A stretch of DNA of 64,000 nucleotides from Terrimonas pollutisoli (GTDB taxonomy: Bacteria > Bacteroidota > Bacteroidia > Chitinophagales > Chitinophagaceae): the NCBI RefSeq assembly GCF_029360765.1, contig NZ_JARKNA010000002.1, forward strand, positions 493,334-557,333, written 5' to 3'. Below, piece after piece: positions 56,784 to 64,000 of the stretch. A program made the translations under genes and the position numbers. How positions within the stretch are numbered: position 1 is the first letter of the stretch; the number at the start of each line of letters is the position of its first letter. Below the pieces are notes generated by a model, which was not told where the DNA came from, did no database searches, and was given only the letters and a program-made list of their open reading frames with translations.

Positions 56784-57533
56784 ATGGCATTAGCTAACCA
56801 GAATTTGAAGTACCTGCGCAAACTTCGTGGCTGGACCCAGGAAGAATTTGCCAATAAACTTAGAATTAAACGATCATTATTGGGAGCCTATGAAGAAGAA
56901 AGGGCAGAACCCCGTATTGATGTGTTGGAAGTAGTGTGTGATATCTTTAAACTGACGCTTGACGAAATTCTGCGAAAGGACCTCAGCGATAATAAAAGCA
57001 ACTACCTGGCGAAAAGGCGGGCCATGAAGTTAGCGACAGGCAGGCCCGATATACCCTTTGTTCCCGTTAAAGCAGCAGCTGGCTACCTCGCTGGCTATGC
57101 AGATCCGGAATTTGTGGATGAACTAAATACATTCACCCTGCCAATGTTGTCTGGTGGAAACTATCGGGCTTTTGAAATCATCGGCGATTCCATGTTGCCG
57201 ACACCGAGCGGTTCAGTGATTGTAGGTGAAAAGGTTGACAAATTAGATGAGTTAAAAAATGACAGTGCCTGTATCGTTGTCTCAAGGCATGAGGGCATCG
57301 TATATAAAAGAATTCAAAAAAATGGGCGTTCCAAAGAAAAAGTGACCCTCGTTAGCGATAATCCAGTCTATCATCCATATACGGTCAAAACAGAAGATAT
57401 CCTCGAAATGTGGCAGGCACAGATGGTAATATCGAAAGCTAATCAGCAGCAGCGCTGGGATATGGGACAATTGGCCAATATTGTAAGCGATTTGCAGGAG
57501 CAGGTCATTTCCCTAAAGAAAAAGGTGAATTAA
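56784..57533 (+). CDS. XRE-family HTH regulator with LexA/S24-like C-terminal domain
   Basis: LRKLRGWTQEEFANKLRIKRSLLGAYEEERAEP HTH; FEIIGDSMLPTPSGSVIVGEKV...ACIVVSRHEGIVYKRI S24-like. Confidence 0.88.
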   Translation: MALANQNLKYLRKLRGWTQEEFANKLRIKRSLLGAYEEERAEPRIDVLEVVCDIFKLTLDEILRKDLSDNKSNYLAKRRAMKLATGRPDIPFVPVKAAAGYLAGYADPEFVDELNTFTLPMLSGGNYRAFEIIGDSMLPTPSGSVIVGEKVDKLDELKNDSACIVVSRHEGIVYKRIQKNGRSKEKVTLVSDNPVYHPYTVKTEDILEMWQAQMVISKANQQQRWDMGQLANIVSDLQEQVISLKKKVN

Positions 57534-57629
57534 GGTTGGTTTGTGTGTTTTCACCCATTTTTTGCGTTTTTTTTCGGGGAAGCTTTTAGTCATCAGGCCG
57601 GTCGGTTATATTTGTTGGCAACTGAACGT

Positions 57630-60077
57630 ATGCTGCTGCAAAGATCGATCTGTTTGACCCTATTGTTAATGGTTAGTGTTTTTTCTTACTCACAAGAAAA
57701 GACATTATCCGCCATTAAAACTGCCGCTAGTCCAAAGATTGATGGCAACTTAGATGATTTGGCCTGGAAAGAAGCTCCCATTGCTAACGGCTTTGTACAA
57801 AATTTTCCTGATTACGGATTCCCTGCCACCCAAAAAACAGAGGTCAGGGTGGTGTATGACAATACCGCAATTTATATCGGGGCACATCTTTATGACAATC
57901 CTTCCCTGATCCGTAAACAAATAACCGCCCGTGATGAGGAGCAGTTTAAAGATCTGGATTATTTCGCTGTTTTTTTTGATACGTACAATGATGATCAGAA
58001 CGGCTTTGAATTCTTAGTGAGCTCATCCAACGTTCAGTCCGATGCAAGAATATCGCCTGGTCTTCCTCTTGAATATGGTGAGTATGGTGATAAAACCTGG
58101 GATGCGGTTTGGGACAGCAAAGTTGCTATAAAGGCAGATGGTTGGGTGGTAGAAATGAAGATCCCCTATATTTCTTTACGCTTCGCCAATACGAATGTAC
58201 AGGACTGGGGCTTGCAGTTCGGAAGGTCGGTTCGGCGGAATAATGAAAAAACATTTTGGAACGCTGTTGATCCAAATGTAAATGGATTTGTGAACCAGTT
58301 TGGGGTGCTGAAAAACCTGGTAGATATCAAACCCCCGTTGCGCCTGAGTTTCTCACCTTATTTATCCACTGGTGTTCGCAGCACTCCTGAGACAAACGGA
58401 TACAGGACAGAATGGCTGCGTAGCGGAGGCATGGATGTTAAGTACGGCATCAATGAAAGCTTCACGTTAGATGCGACACTGATCCCGGATTTCGGCCAGG
58501 TGATTTCTGATAACGTGGTCAATAATCTTACACCTTATGAGGTGAAGTTTGAAGAATACCGTCCCTTTTTTACCGAAGGAACAGATATATTCAATAAATC
58601 AGGATTGTTTTATTCAAGACGGATAGGGGCTACGCCATCAGGTTATTATGATGTCGAGCAGTTAGCAAAAGGTGATCCTGATATCGAGATCATAAAAAAT
58701 CCGGGTCGTTCCCAGTTGTATAATGCCGTAAAGTTTTCGGGAAGAACGCCTTCGAAACTGGGCATCGGATTCTTAAATGCCATCCAGGCTCCCATGTATG
58801 CGACCCTGCGTAGTAAAAGCAATGGTGAAAAGGAAAAAATACAAACAGAAGCCCTTACTAATTATAATATCCTGGTACTTGACCAGGCATTAAAAGGAAG
58901 GTCATACGTCACCTTTACCAACACCAACGTGATGCGCAGTGGCGCAAACAAGGATGCAAATGTTACCGGACTCGACTTTAGTTTATACGATAAGAAAAAT
59001 ATTTTCAATATTCAGGGTTATGGTCATTATAGTAAAATTTTCGATCACGAATCTTACGACGGATATAATACTTCTTTGCGATTAGGAAAGGTGAGTGGTA
59101 AGGTCCAGTTTTATGCACAAAATACAATCCGTTCTCTTCAATATGACCCTACGGACCTTGGTTACCTTCAGACAGCGAATCAACATATCAACGCGGCCAC
59201 TTTTAGCTACAAACAGTTAACACCAACTAATAAATTTTTGAGCTATCAATATAGCATCATTGCAGATTACCAGCGACTGTATAAGCCCGACAAGTTTTCT
59301 TCATTACAGTTGCAGGCACGGGGTTTTTGGTATCTCAAAAATTTCTGGGATGTATCGCTTATTGCTACATACCTCCCGGATCAGCATGACTATTTTGTGA
59401 TAGGATCGCCGTTTGATACCTATGCACGCCGGCCGCAAATAGGATCGTTATCACTGATTGGAAGCACAGATAGCCGCAAACGTTTATTTGTAAACTATAA
59501 TTTCCTGATAGCCGACTTTTTCAAAAACCCGGAGAAAGAATATTATGTCCTGGAAGGTGGTGTTCGTTACCGCTTTAGTAATAAGCTTTCATTAGAATTG
59601 TCACACCGCTATGAAACAGAAACAGACTATATAATTGATGCGGGCCGGGATAATTTGAACAGGGCAAGAGTTGCTTTCGTTGATTTCAAAGATGTGACCT
59701 CGATTCTCTCGGGCATTTACAATTTTACACCTCGTATCAATTTAACCCTAAGGGCACGGCATTACTGGAGCAAGGTAGATATTAAAAGAATTGCCAGGCT
59801 GGATGCAAAAGGTTACCCGGTGGCAGCTTCCGACCTAAGTGCACATGACAATATAAATTTCATTAACACAGACGCATTTTTAACCTGGGATTTTCGTTAC
59901 GGCAGCCGGTTGATTCTTGGATTTAAAAACTGGCTTGGTGAAAATGAATACGTAGATGGCGCCCGGTATAAAAGGTATATATCTAATCTCGGTCAAACCT
60001 TTGGTTTAAAACACGGCAATGAAGCAACGCTGCGGTTTGTATACTTTTTGGATTATAACCAGCTTCGGAAAAAATAG
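57630..60077 (+). CDS. DUF5916 / CBM9-like domain outer-membrane protein
   Basis: KIDGNLDDLAWKEAPIANGFVQNFPDYGFPATQKTEVRVVYDNTAIYIGAHLYD; C-terminal beta-barrel. Confidence 0.85.
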   Translation: MLLQRSICLTLLLMVSVFSYSQEKTLSAIKTAASPKIDGNLDDLAWKEAPIANGFVQNFPDYGFPATQKTEVRVVYDNTAIYIGAHLYDNPSLIRKQITARDEEQFKDLDYFAVFFDTYNDDQNGFEFLVSSSNVQSDARISPGLPLEYGEYGDKTWDAVWDSKVAIKADGWVVEMKIPYISLRFANTNVQDWGLQFGRSVRRNNEKTFWNAVDPNVNGFVNQFGVLKNLVDIKPPLRLSFSPYLSTGVRSTPETNGYRTEWLRSGGMDVKYGINESFTLDATLIPDFGQVISDNVVNNLTPYEVKFEEYRPFFTEGTDIFNKSGLFYSRRIGATPSGYYDVEQLAKGDPDIEIIKNPGRSQLYNAVKFSGRTPSKLGIGFLNAIQAPMYATLRSKSNGEKEKIQTEALTNYNILVLDQALKGRSYVTFTNTNVMRSGANKDANVTGLDFSLYDKKNIFNIQGYGHYSKIFDHESYDGYNTSLRLGKVSGKVQFYAQNTIRSLQYDPTDLGYLQTANQHINAATFSYKQLTPTNKFLSYQYSIIADYQRLYKPDKFSSLQLQARGFWYLKNFWDVSLIATYLPDQHDYFVIGSPFDTYARRPQIGSLSLIGSTDSRKRLFVNYNFLIADFFKNPEKEYYVLEGGVRYRFSNKLSLELSHRYETETDYIIDAGRDNLNRARVAFVDFKDVTSILSGIYNFTPRINLTLRARHYWSKVDIKRIARLDAKGYPVAASDLSAHDNINFINTDAFLTWDFRYGSRLILGFKNWLGENEYVDGARYKRYISNLGQTFGLKHGNEATLRFVYFLDYNQLRKK

Positions 60078-60085
60078 CAGAAAGT

Positions 60086-60754
60086 TTATTTTTCCGGCAT
60101 CGGCACAAGGTCTTTTTCGACAATTGCAAATACTTTTTCTCCTTTTTGGGGCGCTACCCGGTAGGTTCCGGTAAACTTGCTGAAAGCAGGCAAAATGCTA
60201 TATTTTTCGCCAAAATAAAAACAGGGAAAACGCAACGATTGTTTTCCTCGTCCATTTAGTGTAATACCGGGATGTACATGTCCTGAGAAAACGTATTTGC
60301 CTGCTTGCAGCTTTAGTCTTGGTTTCACTATATCATGTACAAATAAAAAATTATTGACAGAATAGGGCTCATTATGCACAACAATATCAGCTTCTTCGTA
60401 CCAGCGGTTGTCGAGGATGTCATGATTGCCTTTTGCCAGGTGCACTTCCATGGACGAAAAATCTTTTCGCCATTTCCTGAACAGGTCCATTTCCCTGTTG
60501 GCTATGCTATGCGTGAGATCGCCTACGATGATCAGCCGTTCTGCTTTAAAAAAAAGTATTTGCGCCAGCAGCCGGTGTAGATCGTCTTTGTAAACTCCTG
60601 CGGGCACGCCAATGCCGGCTTTACGAAAATGTCCCGTTTTGCCTACGTGGAGATCAGCGATAATCAGCGTTCTTTCATCCTCCCAAAATAAAGTTCGTTC
60701 GCTGCTAAGAATTAAATGATCATCGCCAATAATATGTGATAACAAACTGGCCAT
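60086..60754 (-). CDS. pdeM: Ligase-associated DNA damage response endonuclease PdeM (calcineurin-like)
   Basis: ERTLIIADLHVGKTGHFRKAGIGVP; VGDLTHS; KGNHD; SGHVHPG. Confidence 0.9.
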   Translation of the reverse strand: MASLLSHIIGDDHLILSSERTLFWEDERTLIIADLHVGKTGHFRKAGIGVPAGVYKDDLHRLLAQILFFKAERLIIVGDLTHSIANREMDLFRKWRKDFSSMEVHLAKGNHDILDNRWYEEADIVVHNEPYSVNNFLFVHDIVKPRLKLQAGKYVFSGHVHPGITLNGRGKQSLRFPCFYFGEKYSILPAFSKFTGTYRVAPQKGEKVFAIVEKDLVPMPEK

Positions 60755-60843
60755 AAGGTTTGCAAATCTAAGAAGCTGTTTAAATTTTTTAGAATCAAAC
60801 TTGCCTGTCGGCAGGGAGGCGCAGATATGGTAAGATAATGATG

Positions 60844-60861
60844 ATCCGATAGCTATCGGAT
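60844..60861. repeat. Perfect 18-bp palindrome ATCCGATAGCTATCGGAT
   Basis: Read directly, intergenic pdeM/helicase. Confidence 0.85.
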
Positions 60862-61015
60862 TTCGCTGATTTTATCTTAATAAATCATAATAATCAGTGT
60901 TATCAGCGTTCTACTTTTACATTTCCGGAGTCTCAAAAGAGATAAGAACGACAACACAGCATTATACAGATAAAATTCTGACCATTGACTAATCCGTCAA
61001 CTGCCAACTATCAAC

Positions 61016-63592
61016 TCAACTCTCCAACTGCGCCTGCATTCTTCTAACCCGGTCTTCCAGCTTTTCAGAAGAAAGATCTTCCCGCATACTATCGACTTTG
61101 ATAGGAAAGCAAAACGGTGTCAGTCGTTCAGGAAAAGTGACAACGATGTTTGATGCTTGAATCCGCTGCAACATATCCCTTAACCTTACTTCTTCCATTT
61201 GCTGGTCAAACACCTCCTGGTAAGCCTGGCGTAAGAGCAAATTGCCCGGTTCATATTCACTAAAAACATTAAACAGGAGAGATGCCGATGCCTGCAGGTG
61301 TCTCGCCTTTATTTTTTCACCTGGTAGTCCCTGGAAAATCAATCCGCCAATAACGGCTATATCGCGGAATTTTCGCCGGGCCATCTCTGTAGCATTCACA
61401 CTGCGTTGGATATCGGCAAGCAAGTTGTCCGGTGAAAAAAGTTCGTACACATTTGAATCGTCAACAGGTATCGGCTGGTCACTCAACAATTCAAATCCGT
61501 AGTCATTCATGGCAAACGAAAACGTAATAGGAGTGATGCGGCTGATGCGCCAGGCTAATATGGCTGCCATTGCTTCATGAACCAGCCTTCCTTCAAACGG
61601 GTACACAAAAAGATGAAATCCATCCTTAGTCTCTATGTGTTCGATCAATAGTTCATTGGCGTTGGGTACATGCGATAGTTTTTCCTGCAGTTCAAACAAA
61701 GGCTGCAATACTTTCAGCTCCACTACTTTTTCACTTTTGACTGCTGACTTTTGACTTCCTGCCTCTGTCAACTGCTCCCTCAATTTCTTTCCCAGGTTCG
61801 CACTCAGCGGCATACGTCCGCCTTGCCAGCTGGGTACAATGGATTTTTTAGCATTGCTTTTTCTCACGATCGCCGTCATATCCTTTATCATCGCAAACTC
61901 GAGATTTCTTCCTGCAAGAGTAAAGACATCTCCTGGTTGCAGGCGTGAGATAAACCATTCTTCGATAACGCCAATAAATCCGCCGCTTAAAAATTTTACT
62001 TTCATCATCGCTTCACTGACAATGGTGCCAATATGCAGGCGATGTCGCATCGCTATTTTCCGGCTGGTGATTTTATAAAGGTCGTTTTGTATCTCTATCT
62101 TCCTGAATTCGTCATATTGCTGTAATGCATTTCCCCCGGCCGTGATAAAATGAAGCAGCTGCTCCCATTCTGTGCGTTGAATTTCCTTATAACAATGTGT
62201 TGCTATTATTTCGGCAAAAATTGTATCAGGATCAAAACCATCTGAGATCGCTAACGTATTCAGGTATTGGATCAGGACATCAAAACACAATAACATCGGC
62301 TGACGGCTCTCGATCAGGTCCTCACTGATAGCACGTTTCAATGCGGCCGCTTCTACAAGTTCCAATGAATGAGTTGGCAGGAAATAGATTTTGCTGATTG
62401 CATCCGGGCTGTGCCCGCTTCGTCCGGCACGTTGTAAAAAACGGGCTACTCCTTTCGGTGAACCTACCTGTATCACCGTTTCTACCGGGCGAAAGTCAAC
62501 CCCCAGGTCAAGGCTTGCCGTACAGACTACAGCCTTCAGATTACCGCTGTGCAAATTTTCTTCTACCCATTGCCGCAGTTCCATTTCAATAGATCCATGA
62601 TGCAAGGCAATAGAACCGGCAAGGTCAGGACAAGCGTCTAAAATTTTTTGATACCAGGTTTCACTCATACCTCTTGTATTTATGAAAATGAGTGTCGTTT
62701 TGCTTTGCTCAATGATGGGAATTACTTTATGCACCAGCTTAATGCCTAAATGACCTGCCCATGGGTATTTTTCAATTTCATCGGGGATGATCGACTCTAT
62801 TTCGATTCTTTTTTTTATTGCCGCACGAATGATGATTCCCTGTTTTTTTAAAGGAAACAATAATACTTCTTTGGCTTCTTCCAGGTTTCCGATGGTGGCG
62901 CTGATTCCCCAAATCGACAATTGGCAATTTGCAATTTGCAATTGACTGCCGCCAGTTGTCAATTGCTTATTGTCCGTTGCATATTGCAAATTGTCCGTTG
63001 CAAATTGCTCATTGCAAATTGCTCCCTGACTATTCACAATTCTCGATACGGCCAGCTCTACCTGTACGCCCCTTTTACTTCCCAGTAGTTCGTGCCATTC
63101 ATCAACGGCAATAATTTTTAATGAGCGAAAAACTTCAGGATAACCTTGTTGCGCCAGCAACAGGTGAAGGCTTTCCGGTGTAATGATCAACACCTCCGGC
63201 ATCTGTCGTTTTTGCTTTTGTCTTTCACTGGTATCTGTGTCGCCATTTCTGATGCCGACTTTCCAACTCATGCCCAATTCGTCAATTACTTCTTCCATGG
63301 CACGGCCGATATCTTTGGCTAATGCCCGTAAAGGAGTAATCCAGAGAAGCTGAAGATTATTTTTTGCTCTCGTTTTATAATCGGCAGGATGCCGATTGAT
63401 AAAATCAATAACGGAGCCAAGGAAAACAGAATAAGTTTTACCACAACCCGTGGGCGCATTTACCAAACCACTTTCACCGTTGATGATTTGCTGCCAGGCT
63501 TGTTGCTGAAATAAAAAGGGTTGACGATTTTTTTGCCCTAACCAATCACTGATGATCTTATATCCAATCGACTGTTCGAGTTTAATTTCCAT
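61016..63592 (-). CDS. Ligase-associated DNA damage response DEXH-box helicase (Lhr-like)
   Basis: NAPTGCGKTYSVFLG (motif I), VDEWHELLGSKRG (II), WGISATIGNLEE (III), RFLQRAGRSGHSP (VI). Confidence 0.93.
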   Translation of the reverse strand: MEIKLEQSIGYKIISDWLGQKNRQPFLFQQQAWQQIINGESGLVNAPTGCGKTYSVFLGSVIDFINRHPADYKTRAKNNLQLLWITPLRALAKDIGRAMEEVIDELGMSWKVGIRNGDTDTSERQKQKRQMPEVLIITPESLHLLLAQQGYPEVFRSLKIIAVDEWHELLGSKRGVQVELAVSRIVNSQGAICNEQFATDNLQYATDNKQLTTGGSQLQIANCQLSIWGISATIGNLEEAKEVLLFPLKKQGIIIRAAIKKRIEIESIIPDEIEKYPWAGHLGIKLVHKVIPIIEQSKTTLIFINTRGMSETWYQKILDACPDLAGSIALHHGSIEMELRQWVEENLHSGNLKAVVCTASLDLGVDFRPVETVIQVGSPKGVARFLQRAGRSGHSPDAISKIYFLPTHSLELVEAAALKRAISEDLIESRQPMLLCFDVLIQYLNTLAISDGFDPDTIFAEIIATHCYKEIQRTEWEQLLHFITAGGNALQQYDEFRKIEIQNDLYKITSRKIAMRHRLHIGTIVSEAMMKVKFLSGGFIGVIEEWFISRLQPGDVFTLAGRNLEFAMIKDMTAIVRKSNAKKSIVPSWQGGRMPLSANLGKKLREQLTEAGSQKSAVKSEKVVELKVLQPLFELQEKLSHVPNANELLIEHIETKDGFHLFVYPFEGRLVHEAMAAILAWRISRITPITFSFAMNDYGFELLSDQPIPVDDSNVYELFSPDNLLADIQRSVNATEMARRKFRDIAVIGGLIFQGLPGEKIKARHLQASASLLFNVFSEYEPGNLLLRQAYQEVFDQQMEEVRLRDMLQRIQASNIVVTFPERLTPFCFPIKVDSMREDLSSEKLEDRVRRMQAQLES

Positions 63593-63728
63593 ACACGGCC
63601 GGCATTTTTTTCAGTCATCCACTTATCTGATGGAATTTTTTTAGGAGGCAAAGATAATTTTTTAACTGTTGCGGCTGGGTTTGTTGTTTTCATGACCCGA
63701 CGTATTAATACCGTGAAAAAACTACCGG

Positions 63729-63764
63729 TTACACCGTTAAAAAACGGTCTAAAAAACCGTGTAA
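63729..63764. promoter_or_regulatory. Nested inverted repeats TTACAC-ACCGTT-AAAA-AACGGT-...GTGTAA upstream of response regulator
   Basis: Read directly in divergent promoter region. Confidence 0.5.
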
Positions 63765-63960
63765 ATAATTCGTGTAAGTAAGGGATAATATGCAAATTCG
63801 GTAAACGGATTCTCAATCCACAATTTTTAATGATGCGCCTTGTTTCCGCACTAGTTTGATAGAAGTAGCCAGAAGCTTTGATAACCACGCCCTTGAACTT
63901 TTATCAACATGATGCGCTGTCCAATATCACCGTTCTTTTTTTAATCAAAAAATTGCTGCC

Positions 63961-64000
63961 ATGCCCATACGTCTCTTCCTGGTAGATGATCACAAACTGC
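63961..64000 (+). CDS. Start of a response regulator (receiver domain), truncated by window end
   Basis: MPIRLFLVDDHKL, typical NarL/LuxR-type receiver N-terminus. Confidence 0.7.
   Translation, partial: MPIRLFLVDDHKL

Noticed and set aside
62914-63042. Possible CRISPR-like array because of regular short repeats
   Set aside because: Repeats are short, degenerate, lack unique spacers and are in frame within the helicase gene.
62929-63114. Plus-strand ORF with repeated CPLQIAHC-like peptide
   Set aside because: Antisense reading of the low-complexity helicase tract, not a repeat protein.

Overview
64 kb chromosomal window from a Bacteroidota genome, most likely Chitinophagaceae-like judging by ECF sigma/FecR/SusC/SusD loci, PorT and fasciclin lipoproteins. 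No rRNA, tRNA, CRISPR array, transposase or phage genes were recognised. Main blocks: (i) housekeeping genes (porT-ubiE/menE-type methyltransferase, engB, YkuK-like, CoA-binding protein); (ii) a MarR/GbsR-DoxX-DUF2071-methyltransferase operon; (iii) a secreted prolyl-oligopeptidase-like hydrolase followed by a hydroxyproline catabolic cluster (DapA-family deaminase, HypRE epimerase, FAD dehydrogenase); (iv) a complete six-gene ebo cluster (EboA-F), a conserved system whose product is not defined; (v) a ~30 kb glycan locus with two ECF sigma/FecR/SusCD units, sulfatase, formylglycine-generating enzyme, GH109, NahK-like kinase, GH29, GH95, a sugar MFS transporter and a LacI regulator; (vi) trxA, lpxB, surE, a LexA-like XRE/S24 regulator, a DUF5916 protein, and the PdeM/Lhr-type helicase DNA-damage pair. 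The strongest possibly undescribed signals are: a three-copy ~90-100 bp structured leader element placed directly before SusD or fasciclin lipoprotein starts; a CAACCGTTTGCA operator set linking PUL promoters to the LacI regulator; a 52-bp direct duplication of the lpxB 3' end flanking an orphan ORF; and dispersed repeats that have been inserted in frame into conserved enzymes (sulfatase, LpxB, helicase).
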